From Saprospiraceae bacterium (GTDB taxonomy: Bacteria; Bacteroidota; Bacteroidia; Chitinophagales; Saprospiraceae): a stretch of 64,000 nucleotides of DNA. The notes beneath the pieces were generated by a model that saw nothing but the letters and a program-made list of their open reading frames with translations, was not told the DNA's origin and did not search any database. A program made the translations under genes and the position numbers. How positions within the stretch are numbered: the first letter of the stretch is position 1; each line of letters opens with the position of its first letter. This document shows, in pieces, positions 49,752-58,008 of this stretch. The stretch is taken from the NCBI GenBank assembly GCA_020627535.1, contig JAHDGU010000017.1:1-64000 (forward strand), given 5' to 3'.

Positions 49752-50411
49752 CTACTGCTCAAAGGCGAATTTGACGATATTGGCACCCATACGAAGAGAC
49801 TTTTGGCGTAGTGCCTCAGGATCGTTGTGTACCTCTTGATCTTCCCAGCCATCTCCTAGATCCGTCTCATAGCTGTAATAGCACACCACTCTACCCTCGT
49901 GAATGAGGGCAAAGCCTTGAGCCGGCTTATCGTCATGCTTATGGATCTTGGGCAGGCCATCAGCAAACTCAAAGTGGCTGGAATATATCGGATGATCAAA
50001 GGGCAACTCCACAAAATCATATTCTGGAAAGACCTTCTTCATGGCTAATCGGACATACTGATCCATGCCATAGTTGTCATCAATGTGGAGAAATCCGCCT
50101 GATATCAAGTACATCCTTAGGTTTTCAGCTTCCGCATCACTGAAAACTACATTGCCATGACCTGTCATGTGGATGAAAGGGTGATTGAAAATATCGGCGC
50201 TGCCAACCTCGACAGTGGCGTAGTCTGGCGCAAGATCGGTCGGCAGATTTCGATTGCAAAATTCGGCTAGATTTGGTAGCGCAGTAGGATTGGCGTACCA
50301 GTCCCCGCCACCAGGATACTTGAGCAATGCAAGCTGTACAGATTCTTGGGCTTCTAGCAAAAATGGCACCACCAGGGCCACCAATACGATCAAACTACTT
50401 CTCATAATCAA
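49752..50411 (-). CDS. DUF4159-domain exported protein
   Basis: A 219-residue protein with a signal peptide (LIVLVALVVPFLLEAQ). The DUF4159 features are LLKYPGGGDWYANPTALPNLAEF, SADIFNHPFIHMTGHGNVVFSDAEAENLRMYLISGGFLHIDDNYG, and VELPFDHPIYSSHFEF. The domain adopts a class I glutamine-amidotransferase-like or ThuA-like fold and is usually near MoxR-type operons; none is here. Function unknown. It lies 7 bp beyond copy 2 of the MITE-like element. Confidence 0.88.
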   Translation of the reverse strand: MIMRSSLIVLVALVVPFLLEAQESVQLALLKYPGGGDWYANPTALPNLAEFCNRNLPTDLAPDYATVEVGSADIFNHPFIHMTGHGNVVFSDAEAENLRMYLISGGFLHIDDNYGMDQYVRLAMKKVFPEYDFVELPFDHPIYSSHFEFADGLPKIHKHDDKPAQGFALIHEGRVVCYYSYETDLGDGWEDQEVHNDPEALRQKSLRMGANIVKFAFEQ

Positions 50412-50442
50412 CAGCGTGCTTCTTTACCAATGCAAACACAAA

Positions 50443-51162
50443 TCATCGCTTAATTATTTTATGTAACATCAATTCGCCGTCAGTGGTTTGAACCCTCATG
50501 AAGTATATGCCAGATTTCAAATCTCCCAAAAAGAGAGTTTGGCCTCCTTGCCAAAGTAGTCGTTTCACTTCATGGCCTCTTAGCGTCATTATTTGAATGC
50601 TTGTGCCCTCGCTAAATGACTTAAGGTATACATGATCATCAAATGGGTTGGGGACTACGGTCAAGAATCCAGATGTATGATAGGATGCGCTGGTTGCCAG
50701 ACAATTATTATCATTGAGTTCGAATCTCAAATATCCTGTATCAGCAGGCGTGCCCAGCAAGGCGTCAGAAAAAATGACTCGTATTTCACAACAGCCACTC
50801 ACGCCATTGGGCCTCACCACTTGTCGAAAAAGAAAATTCGAGTCTTGCGGTGTCATAGGAATATCTATCTGGGACTCATTGATGTCCGGTGTATAGCTGA
50901 TCAATGGATCTGATGAAAAGATATCCCACGAGTCTGGACAGGATGACCCAAACTCTCTGCGCCATCTCACTTCTATATCTCTGTCCGTAACATTGCTGAA
51001 ATAAAGATCCAACGGAATGTCATAGTTGGGATCAGAAATGTCAAGGTCGAGATCAGAAAAAATCATAGAGTCTTCTTCCAATAAAATGAAACTCTGTGAA
51101 TGCAATAGATGCGTACCTATGAGTGAGGTAAGAGCCATCAGTAGAATGCGCGAGCCAGTCAT
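50443..51162 (-). CDS. Secreted protein with T9SS type A sorting domain
   Basis: A 239-residue protein with a signal peptide (MALTSLIGTHLLHSQS). The central region (about 25-150) is a beta-sandwich-like domain of unknown function. The C-terminal ~80 residues form the type A sorting domain (VVPNPFDDHVYLKSF, IQIMTLRGHEVKRLL, LKSGIYFMRVQTTDGELMLHKIIKR). It is exported through the type IX system and cleaved or anchored at the surface. Its start overlaps the rsmE stop by 4 bp. Confidence 0.85.
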   Translation of the reverse strand: MTGSRILLMALTSLIGTHLLHSQSFILLEEDSMIFSDLDLDISDPNYDIPLDLYFSNVTDRDIEVRWRREFGSSCPDSWDIFSSDPLISYTPDINESQIDIPMTPQDSNFLFRQVVRPNGVSGCCEIRVIFSDALLGTPADTGYLRFELNDNNCLATSASYHTSGFLTVVPNPFDDHVYLKSFSEGTSIQIMTLRGHEVKRLLWQGGQTLFLGDLKSGIYFMRVQTTDGELMLHKIIKR

Positions 51163-51869
51163 ATGTGTAAAGCGTTATTTCGGTTTGCCAAAATCATGGA
51201 GACGCTCACAATTGCTGCTGTCTCTGTGCGCAGCCTCTGATCACCAAGAAGCACTTGTTGCCAACCATGCATTTTGGCGAAAGCCAGCTCCTCTGTATCA
51301 AATCCACCCTCAGGACCTATGCAGACGATGGATGGTCTTGAGTCCTCCAATAGCTGAGAGATGTGAGTGGGCTGCTGCCAGTCACAAGCAGCAATGAGCT
51401 TTAGATGATCCTCAGATACCTGGGATAAAAAACTAAGCAGATCCTGAGGTTCAGAGACGGCCGGGAGCCAATATCTCTGTGACTGCTTCATCGCAGCGAT
51501 TGCGTGCTTTACAAGTCGGTCTAGTCGCAGATGCTTTCTTTCTGAGTGCTTACCGATGATCGGGATGATTTCTCTCACGCCGATCTCTGTCAACTTCTCT
51601 ACCATGAACTCATATCGAGAGATATTTTTTGTCGGTGCCACAGCGAGCACTGGAAGCGTCAGATCATTTGGGCGAAAGCCCTCTTCCAAGACAGCTAAAG
51701 AGACCTCCTTGCGCCCGACCTCTGTAATCTCGCATATTGCGTGATGTCCCTCTCCATCTGTGAGCATGATATGATCTGAGCTACGCTTGCGCATCGCGCG
51801 CAGATGCTGTGCTTCCCCCTCGTGCAGAAGCCAAGTATCTTGCTGTCTATATCCGTAAAACAAGTCCAT
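51159..51869 (-). CDS. rsmE: 16S rRNA (uracil1498-N3)-methyltransferase
   Basis: 236 residues from the ATG at 51869 (the longer frame to 51941 adds a non-homologous lead). A SPOUT-class enzyme that methylates U1498 of 16S rRNA. Signatures are GEAQHLRAMRKRSSDHIMLTDGEGHHAICEI, EFMVEKLTEIGVREIIPI, HAIAAMKQSQR, and the SAM-binding knot CIGPEGGFDTEELAFA...LGDQRLRTETAAI. It contains two palindrome copies and overlaps the T9SS type A gene by 4 bp. Confidence 0.96.
   Translation of the reverse strand: MDLFYGYRQQDTWLLHEGEAQHLRAMRKRSSDHIMLTDGEGHHAICEITEVGRKEVSLAVLEEGFRPNDLTLPVLAVAPTKNISRYEFMVEKLTEIGVREIIPIIGKHSERKHLRLDRLVKHAIAAMKQSQRYWLPAVSEPQDLLSFLSQVSEDHLKLIAACDWQQPTHISQLLEDSRPSIVCIGPEGGFDTEELAFAKMHGWQQVLLGDQRLRTETAAIVSVSMILANRNNALHI
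51272..51285 (+). repeat. GNRA-type palindrome copy 9 (TTTTGGCGAAAGCC)
   Basis: GGC-GAAA-GCC preceded by TTTT, inside rsmE. The GAAA strand is the template strand. Confidence 0.8.
51667..51681 (+). repeat. GNRA-type palindrome copy 10 (TTTGGGCGAAAGCCC)
   Basis: GGGC-GAAA-GCCC preceded by TTT, inside rsmE, about 390 bp from copy 9. Confidence 0.8.
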
Positions 51870-51943
51870 CTGATGGGTCGTTAGGCTACTGTCGATTGTA
51901 GTAATTTTGCGCCGCCCAAAGATGGGCAGAATCATCAACATAT

Positions 51944-53323
51944 ATGGGTACTGTCAATATCATCCTACAGCTCTTTTTGAGTCTCAGCATACTTGTGGTC
52001 TTGCACGAGCTCGGCCATTTTTTACCGGCCAAGTGGTTTAAGACACGGGTCGAGAAGTTCTATCTATTTTTTGATCCATACTTCTCACTCTTCAAGATCA
52101 ATCGCGGAGGTACAGAGTATGGTATTGGCTGGCTACCGCTCGGTGGATATGTGAAGATCTCAGGCATGATCGACGAGAGCCTAGATACAGAGCAGATGAA
52201 AGGACCGCCACAGCCGTGGGAATTTCGTAGTAAGAAGCCATGGCAGAAGCTGATCATCATGATCGGTGGTGTGACTGTCAATTTCATCCTCGGGATATTT
52301 CTCATGGGTCTGATCGCCTTCATATGGGGTGAGGATTACCTCAAAAATGACCAAGTGAAAGACGGCATCGCGGTAGACTCCATGGGAGAAGGAATAGGGC
52401 TGAGAGATGGCGATAAGATCGTGTCGATCGGCGGTAAAAGCTTTGATGAGTTTAATGCTGCGCAGTTTAAAGGCGCGATCATCTTTGATGGAGAGAACGA
52501 GGTCGTCGTCGAGCGAAATGGTCAAGAAAAAAAGATATCCATCGGAGAGGAATGGATCAAGGAGCTCGCGAAGTACGAGAACAGCAAGCGCTCGATATTT
52601 TCTCCGCGTATGCCAGCAGTCATCGGACAAGTGGCCAAGGATATGCCAGGCGCTCAAGCGGGGCTTGAAGCTGGAGATAAGATCCTCGCTGTCAACGGAA
52701 GTCCTGTCCAGTACTATGACCAACTCGTCAAAGCAGCGCAGAAGCAGGACAGACTCAGTCTAGACATTGAGAGAGCCGGCAATAGATTACAAACGGATGT
52801 GACAACTCAGTACATCAAATATCCAAGAGGACTGAAGAAACTCCTCGGAGCGTCGCCTGACACCAGCAAGACTCTTGGTGTCTCTAGTCTAATCTTTGCT
52901 GAGCATTTTGAGATGTCTCACAGGGATTTCAGTTTTGGAGAGTCGGTGAAGTATGGCTTCACGGAGAGCTTTTCATTTTTGGGCTCACAGATCAAGGCAT
53001 TTGGCAAGATGCTGAGTGGCAAGATTGCTGCCAAAGAGAGTCTGGGAGGATTCATCAGCATTGCTAAGATTTTCCCAGAGACATGGGACTGGAAGAGATT
53101 TTGGCGAATGACGGCGATACTATCCTTGATCCTTGGCTTCATGAATATCTTGCCGATTCCGGCCCTGGACGGTGGTCACATCTTGTTCCTTCTCATCGAG
53201 ATGGTGACAGGTCGGCAGTTTTCTGACAAGTTTATCGAGCGGGCTACGACATTTGGTTTTTTCATATTGATCGCCTTGATGATCTACGTGAATGGACTTG
53301 ACATATGGCGAGCCTTGAAGTAG
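51944..53323 (+). CDS. rseP: Site-2 intramembrane zinc metalloprotease RseP
   Basis: A 459-residue inner-membrane protease for regulated intramembrane proteolysis (for example of anti-sigma factors) and signal-peptide remnant clearance. The zinc motif HELGH lies at 21-25 in the first membrane helix. The C-terminal metal ligand Asp is in PALDGGHILFLL. Between them are a Gly-rich loop (GIGWLPLGGYVKI) and tandem PDZ domains (about 130-290: GIGLRDGDKIVSIGG, AQAGLEAGDKILAVNG). Four transmembrane segments are predicted. It is followed by hscB 2 bp after the stop. Confidence 0.96.
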   Translation: MGTVNIILQLFLSLSILVVLHELGHFLPAKWFKTRVEKFYLFFDPYFSLFKINRGGTEYGIGWLPLGGYVKISGMIDESLDTEQMKGPPQPWEFRSKKPWQKLIIMIGGVTVNFILGIFLMGLIAFIWGEDYLKNDQVKDGIAVDSMGEGIGLRDGDKIVSIGGKSFDEFNAAQFKGAIIFDGENEVVVERNGQEKKISIGEEWIKELAKYENSKRSIFSPRMPAVIGQVAKDMPGAQAGLEAGDKILAVNGSPVQYYDQLVKAAQKQDRLSLDIERAGNRLQTDVTTQYIKYPRGLKKLLGASPDTSKTLGVSSLIFAEHFEMSHRDFSFGESVKYGFTESFSFLGSQIKAFGKMLSGKIAAKESLGGFISIAKIFPETWDWKRFWRMTAILSLILGFMNILPIPALDGGHILFLLIEMVTGRQFSDKFIERATTFGFFILIALMIYVNGLDIWRALK

Positions 53324-53325
53324 TG

Positions 53326-53817
53326 ATGCAAGATTATTTCGCATGGTTTGGTCTAGAAGAGAGTTTTGAGATCGACTCATCGGCACTCAAGCGTGCATAT
53401 CTGCTCAAATCACGTGAAGTACATCCCGATATCAATCATGGTGATGATCAACTGGATCTTGCCAGTCTCAACAATGAGGCCTACAAGACCCTCAAGAACA
53501 CCGAGCTCAGATTGCGCTATCTCGTCGATCGATATGACAAGGGCGTAGAAGGTGAAAACTTGAGTCCTGATTTTCTCATGGAGATGATGGAGCTCAACGA
53601 AGCTATCATGGAGGTCAAGATGGGCGAGATCAGTGACTTGGACTCGATCAGAGCAAGGCTTGACAGCCAAAAGATGGATCTTCAACAGCTGATAGACAAA
53701 TATGTGACCGTACCTCCGGCAGACTCCCCTGATCACAACTGGGCTGACATACGGCAGTACTTGCTCAGATGGAGATATCTCGACAGACTGGAAGAGCAGA
53801 TAGACTTGACGGAATAA
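53326..53817 (+). CDS. hscB: Fe-S cluster co-chaperone HscB (J-domain)
   Basis: 163 residues from the ATG at 53326, the first base pair after the rseP stop plus two; the longer frame at 53305 overlaps rseP. The J-domain begins DYFAWFGL and has HPD at 33-35 in REVHPDINHG. The C-terminal three-helix domain (LSPDFLMEMMELNEAIMEVKMG...) is that of HscB, which delivers the IscU scaffold to the HscA Hsp70. hscA and iscU are not in the window. Confidence 0.88.
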   Translation: MQDYFAWFGLEESFEIDSSALKRAYLLKSREVHPDINHGDDQLDLASLNNEAYKTLKNTELRLRYLVDRYDKGVEGENLSPDFLMEMMELNEAIMEVKMGEISDLDSIRARLDSQKMDLQQLIDKYVTVPPADSPDHNWADIRQYLLRWRYLDRLEEQIDLTE

Positions 53818-53830
53818 TGAACGAGGAAAC

Positions 53831-53860
53831 TTGTGAATCAAGGGAGAGTCATTACTTTTG
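53831..53860 (+). promoter_or_regulatory. Promoter of tRNA-Leu
   Basis: TTG (53831-53833), 19-nt spacer, then TACTTTTG (53853-53860), an exact match to TAnnTTTG with the expected spacing. Transcription would begin about 6-8 nt downstream, just before the mature tRNA 5' end at 53875. Confidence 0.85.
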
Positions 53861-53874
53861 CTGCTGCTCTAGAA

Positions 53875-53958
53875 GCCGAAGTGGTGGAATTGGTAGACAC
53901 GTTGGATTCAAAATCCAATGCTAGCAATAGCGTGAGGGTTCGAGTCCCTCCTTCGGTA
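53875..53958 (+). tRNA. tRNA-Leu (anticodon CAA)
   Basis: 84 nt, no encoded CCA. The acceptor stem GCCGAAG pairs with CTTCGGT (closing G-T), with discriminator A. The D-arm contains TGGTGGAATTGGTAGACAC. The anticodon stem TTGGA/TCCAA encloses TTCAAAA, giving CAA at 53909-53911. A long class II variable arm (TGCTAGCAATAGCG) follows, then the T-arm GAGGG-TTCGAGT-CCCTC. Its last 13 nt are part of the att site of the adjacent island. Confidence 0.97.
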
Positions 53959-53967
53959 CTAAAGGGC
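53946..53967 (+). repeat. attL site
   Basis: CCCTCCTTCGGTACTA (53946-53961) followed by A and AGGGC. Twenty-one of 22 bases match attR. It covers the last 13 nt of tRNA-Leu and 9 nt downstream. Confidence 0.93.
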
Positions 53968-54122
53968 AAAAAAGAGCTAAACAAGAGAAATTATCTCCAT
54001 TGATTTTCAGCTACTTAAGTAGAATCGTTGCTCTTTTTTAGCTCTCCACTTCTCTTTCTTTCCAATTTCACGTCCCTTTAACGTCCCTCTTCGTATTTTA
54101 GAAGAAACGTGAAAGGAACCTT

Positions 54123-55190
54123 ATGACAGTCAACCTACGATGGAAGAAGCACCCGAGCGGTACTCTGAGTGCTTATCTGGACATCTTCGAGCACGGCAAG
54201 AGGACCAAGAAGTACATCGATATCAAGATCAAAACGACCGATAAGGACAAGAAACATAAGAAGAAGCTTGCCGAGGCCGTCCGTACCAAGTATCACAATG
54301 ACCTCCTCAATCACAAGTATGACTTGGTCGACGAAGACAAGCTTAACGCCGACTTCATTGAATACTTCGAAGAGTTCGTTACGACCTATCGAAAGGCAGG
54401 TGTCCGCAAATACAGATATGCCCTGAAGAAGTTCAAGGACTTCGTCAGCCACTACCAAAGGCCTACTCCTATTCTCTTCAGAGACTTAGATCATGGGTTA
54501 TGCAATGACTTCAAGGAGTATCTCTATAGTCCCGATAGTGGACTAAGTGGAGAAACACCCTACGACTACTTCAAAAGATTCAAAGCAGTAGTCAACAAGG
54601 CAAATCGCGAGCGATACCTCTTCAATGATCCAGCGAAGTTGGTAAAGATCTCAAAGCCCACAAACACCATTAAGAAGGAAATACTGTCGGTCGAAGAACT
54701 ACAGACCTTGGCATCTACTCCATGCAAGCATCCAGATGTAAGAAGAGCCTTTCTCTTTGCCTGCTTCACAGGATTGGGTGAAAAGGAGATAAGAGGCCTG
54801 AGATGGTCCCATGTACAGAATGGTCGCCTCAAAACAGAAAGGGCAAAGAATGAGGAGCCTATCAACTTTGAACTGCCCGAGACGGCAAGAGAGCTTCTTG
54901 GCGTGGTGGGTACATACGATGAGAAAATCTTCTCTTTGCCATCAGACGTATCGGTCAATAAGCACCTAAAGGCATGGGTAAAGAGCGCCGATATCCATAA
55001 GAACATCAGTTTCTACTGCGCCCGTCATTCATTTGCCATACTCAACCTTAGCCAAGGAGTCAATCTCAAAACCATTGCAAAGCTCATGGGACATAAGACG
55101 ACGGCTTCGACGAATAAGTACCTCAACTACTTGGATGCACAGAAGGACCAAGCTATGTCGATCATGCCAAAGCTCAATCTGGGGTCATGA
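54123..55190 (+). CDS. Tyrosine recombinase (site-specific integrase)
   Basis: A 355-residue phage-type integrase. The N-terminal ~110 residues form an arm- and core-binding region (KKHPSGTLSAYLDIFEHGKRTKKYIDIKI, then a SAM-like domain around 70-160). The catalytic domain has FACFTGLGEKEIRGLRWSHV at about 217-236, in which the usual Arg I after TGL is Gly, then YCARHSFAI with the second Arg, and LMGHKTTASTNKYLNYL with the nucleophilic Tyr and preceding His. Loss of Arg I is known for IntDOT-like recombinases of Bacteroidota. It presumably inserts the element at the tRNA-Leu 3' end. Confidence 0.93.
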   Translation: MTVNLRWKKHPSGTLSAYLDIFEHGKRTKKYIDIKIKTTDKDKKHKKKLAEAVRTKYHNDLLNHKYDLVDEDKLNADFIEYFEEFVTTYRKAGVRKYRYALKKFKDFVSHYQRPTPILFRDLDHGLCNDFKEYLYSPDSGLSGETPYDYFKRFKAVVNKANRERYLFNDPAKLVKISKPTNTIKKEILSVEELQTLASTPCKHPDVRRAFLFACFTGLGEKEIRGLRWSHVQNGRLKTERAKNEEPINFELPETARELLGVVGTYDEKIFSLPSDVSVNKHLKAWVKSADIHKNISFYCARHSFAILNLSQGVNLKTIAKLMGHKTTASTNKYLNYLDAQKDQAMSIMPKLNLGS

Positions 55191-56491
55191 AGAAGTACGA
55201 GGAAGGAGATCATGAGATCTGGGAGGTAGAAGAGTCAGACATCTTTTTCGGTAGAATTACTCCTCAAGCCAATGGTCACATGGGTACACCTTTATTGACG
55301 TACCCTGAAGTTGAATATAGAAGCCCATCATTGAAGAAGATTGCCATCGTCAGAGGAAAGTTAATTGTCAGAAACAGTGAAACGAGAAAGATCTCACATA
55401 TTCAATACATTCCAGAAGAAGTCTGGAATTCTGAAGGCAATCAGTTTTTGAAATGGGGCGGTGATAAGAGACTTTCGGCCGCTGCCAAAGAGTTTAAGGA
55501 AGAAATCAAAGAGTCCATCCCTTTAACGTTTGAAGACTGGCTAAATGGCATGGAAATAGGTATTTACGGCCACTTTGAAGATCCCAAATACATCTACTAC
55601 TCAGACTTTGATGGAAAAGAGACGATGAAAATCTATCGTCATGCACATCATAGCTTCATGGAAGATGTTACAAACGAATTCAAATCACTCAAGCAGCATT
55701 TCACAGACAGATTGAGAAGATCATCTGATCCTAAGCAACTTCTAGAAAATGAAGTCTCTAGATTGCGTCAAACCTTCGAATCTAAAGCCAATCCAATACA
55801 TCCTACAACATTGGGTTTTGAGACGATCTACTTAGACATTTTTCAAAGACACCTACTGAAGAGCATAGCATCCAAATACAGATTATCTGTTTACGATGCT
55901 CAACGCTTTCGAGAGGTGTATGAGGACTACTATCTGAATCCGATCAAAGAACTATCTGACTTCGCAAGATTCAAGCATACGACCTATCGCCGAGCATCCA
56001 TCACTTTTCAGAATCCTGATGTCAGCGCTCACAGTTTCTCCAAGTACTATCAATGGCATATTGCCAATCAGGAAAAGTCAATAGATGATTGGCTCAAAAA
56101 AACATCAACACTGGCAGATACACTCAATCAACAAGGATTCAGTGAGGGACTAACAGAAAATCTCACAGATAGCTTCTTCGACCCTATTGCTAAAGGCGAA
56201 TTCAGCTGGAAAGCACAGCCGAGAAAGGGAAATGGCAAAGTCAACTGGCATAGTCTGATACAATTTCTAGCATTCCTCTATGAGCGTACAGGCGAGCGCA
56301 AGTTTGAGCACATCGAAGTCCAAAGTTTGGTTAGATGTATAACCTCAAAGGTCAAGAACAAGGATGGAGGAGCAATTTTAGCGGAGAGCGCGAGACGAAG
56401 TCAGAGCTCTATCCGAGGTAAAATGGCCACTGGCGAGTTCATTCCAGACGAAAAACTCAAGCAAATCTTAGACAGCTATTCCATCAAGTGA
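55187..56491 (+). CDS. 434-residue element protein of unknown function
   Basis: A cytoplasmic protein overlapping the recombinase gene by 4 bp. The N-terminal ~170 residues are beta-rich and charged; 170-330 is helical with a DRLRRSSDPKQLL...EVSRLRQTF coiled stretch. The C-terminal ~110 residues (KVNWHSLIQFLAFLYERTGERKFEHIEVQSLVRCITSKV...GKMATGEFIPDEKLKQIL) resemble the RteC-type C-terminal region common on Bacteroidota mobile elements, an impression from sequence style only. Likely a regulator or accessory factor for the element. Confidence 0.6.
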   Translation: MKKYEEGDHEIWEVEESDIFFGRITPQANGHMGTPLLTYPEVEYRSPSLKKIAIVRGKLIVRNSETRKISHIQYIPEEVWNSEGNQFLKWGGDKRLSAAAKEFKEEIKESIPLTFEDWLNGMEIGIYGHFEDPKYIYYSDFDGKETMKIYRHAHHSFMEDVTNEFKSLKQHFTDRLRRSSDPKQLLENEVSRLRQTFESKANPIHPTTLGFETIYLDIFQRHLLKSIASKYRLSVYDAQRFREVYEDYYLNPIKELSDFARFKHTTYRRASITFQNPDVSAHSFSKYYQWHIANQEKSIDDWLKKTSTLADTLNQQGFSEGLTENLTDSFFDPIAKGEFSWKAQPRKGNGKVNWHSLIQFLAFLYERTGERKFEHIEVQSLVRCITSKVKNKDGGAILAESARRSQSSIRGKMATGEFIPDEKLKQILDSYSIK

Positions 56492-56597
56492 TCCTTTATT
56501 GCTCCTTATGTTCCTATTTACTTTCCCTACGTTCCTGAGCGGAATTTAAGGCTCTGACGACCAATTATCATTGCCATAGACATCAAAGTCATGGCAT

Positions 56598-56891
56598 ATG
56601 GTCCAAGAAGATAATCAAGAGATACATCGCAAACTGAATGCGATACTCGCCTCCACCAAAGATGTGCTCACCTTGCAAGAAGCAGCCGACTATATGGGAT
56701 GCTCACTAAGTCATCTCTACAAGTTGACATCCCAAGGCAAGATCACCTACTACAAGCCTCAAAACAAGCTCGCTTACATCAAGAAATCTGAGCTCAACGA
56801 CTGGCTATGCACCAATCGACAGTCAAGCTCGAACGAGATCAAATCAAAGGCTTCTTCTCATCTTAAAAAGCTCACCTCTAAACGCTCGTAA
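56598..56891 (+). CDS. Excisionase-like HTH protein
   Basis: A 97-residue DNA-binding protein. The MerR/excisionase-type helix-turn-helix is LTLQEAADYMGCSLSHLYKLTSQGKITYYKP, followed by the wing KLAYIKKSELNDWL. Such proteins direct excision or regulate mobile elements. The tail is basic and Ser/Lys-rich. It lies 2 bp upstream of the replication initiator gene, so it probably controls or is co-expressed with it. Confidence 0.85.
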   Translation: MVQEDNQEIHRKLNAILASTKDVLTLQEAADYMGCSLSHLYKLTSQGKITYYKPQNKLAYIKKSELNDWLCTNRQSSSNEIKSKASSHLKKLTSKRS

Positions 56892-56893
56892 TC

Positions 56894-57946
56894 ATGCCAA
56901 AAAGTCAGCATAATTGGGCCTCTAAGGGAGGTGCGCTTGATAAGTTAGCACAAAAGGGACCAATCGGAGAATTGCCAAGGGACTGCCAATTAGTCGGAGT
57001 TGGAGCATCTAAGAGCACTATCAGAAAGAGGCCCAAAAAGAAGTTCATTTGCCAAAAGCTCATGCTCGCCTTAATCGATATTGCCAAGGACGAAGGCAAT
57101 CTTAGTTGGGAAAAGAAATACCGAAATGCCCTATACTGCTCAGATCAGATGATCACTGGAAACGGAAGAGGACATTGTAAATACTGTAAACATCGATTTT
57201 GTACAATATGCGTCTCTATATGCAAGGCAGATAGAATCAATAGACTGTTTCCAGTCTTGGTAGAGTGGCCAGAACCTCAATTCGTGACTCTGACAATCAA
57301 AGCGAAGAAACATTGGGATTTGAAAACGCATGTGAAGGCCGTCTTGGAGGCATTCGGCACCATATTGAAGAGGAAGAGGAAGAAGGCCACTAGAAAGTCA
57401 GGGCTTCCATATATCGGTATCAGAGCTTTAGAGGCGAATTTCAATCCGATAGCAAAAACCTACAACCCACACTTCCATTTGATCATGTACAATGCGGAAA
57501 TGGCCCGAGATATCCGAAAAGACTGGATCAAGTATTGGGATGATGAGAAGATTGCAGCTCCTTATCTTCAGCAGGCGAGTAGGATCAAAGACCTCAATCA
57601 TCATCTCAAAGAAACCATGAAGTATGGGACCAAGATCTTCACTGATCCGACAATGAACAAAGGAAAGTCGAAAAACTCTTCTTTCATGGTCTATATTGCT
57701 GCGATGCATGAGATCAACAAAGCCTTCGATGGTTCGCGCCTATTTAGCACCTTTGGCTTCAAACAACCGACAACAGGAGTCAGGATCGACTCTGGTCCAA
57801 ATGTCACAGATGCACAATACTGGCAATACGAATCCTCCATTTGCGACTACGTGAATATCCAGACGGGACAAAAGTTGACTCATTGGGCTCCAAACTGTGA
57901 GATGATTGACCTCTTGACTCAAAAGATGGACGTTGAATCTAAGTAG
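56894..57946 (+). CDS. Rolling-circle (HUH) replication initiator
   Basis: A 350-residue protein. A zinc-finger-like CKYCKHRFCTIC segment at 95-106 precedes motif 1 FVTLTIK (130-136), the HUH motif 2 HFHLIMYN (193-200), and motif 3 KETMKYGTKIF with the likely catalytic Tyr244. This is the layout of plasmid Rep_1-type initiators. The enzyme would nick the element at an origin to start rolling-circle replication or transfer, making the island a plasmid-like integrative element. No origin could be pinned down. Confidence 0.8.
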   Translation: MPKSQHNWASKGGALDKLAQKGPIGELPRDCQLVGVGASKSTIRKRPKKKFICQKLMLALIDIAKDEGNLSWEKKYRNALYCSDQMITGNGRGHCKYCKHRFCTICVSICKADRINRLFPVLVEWPEPQFVTLTIKAKKHWDLKTHVKAVLEAFGTILKRKRKKATRKSGLPYIGIRALEANFNPIAKTYNPHFHLIMYNAEMARDIRKDWIKYWDDEKIAAPYLQQASRIKDLNHHLKETMKYGTKIFTDPTMNKGKSKNSSFMVYIAAMHEINKAFDGSRLFSTFGFKQPTTGVRIDSGPNVTDAQYWQYESSICDYVNIQTGQKLTHWAPNCEMIDLLTQKMDVESK

Positions 57947-58008
57947 GTGTGATACTGCGCCGACGACTTTGTACTATCTTCAAGCATCAAAGCAAACAAC
58001 TCTCCTAC

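Noticed and set aside
56492-56597. Replication origin in the gap upstream of the excisionase-like gene
   Set aside because: The short repeated GTTCCT motifs there are too few and too short to support an origin call.
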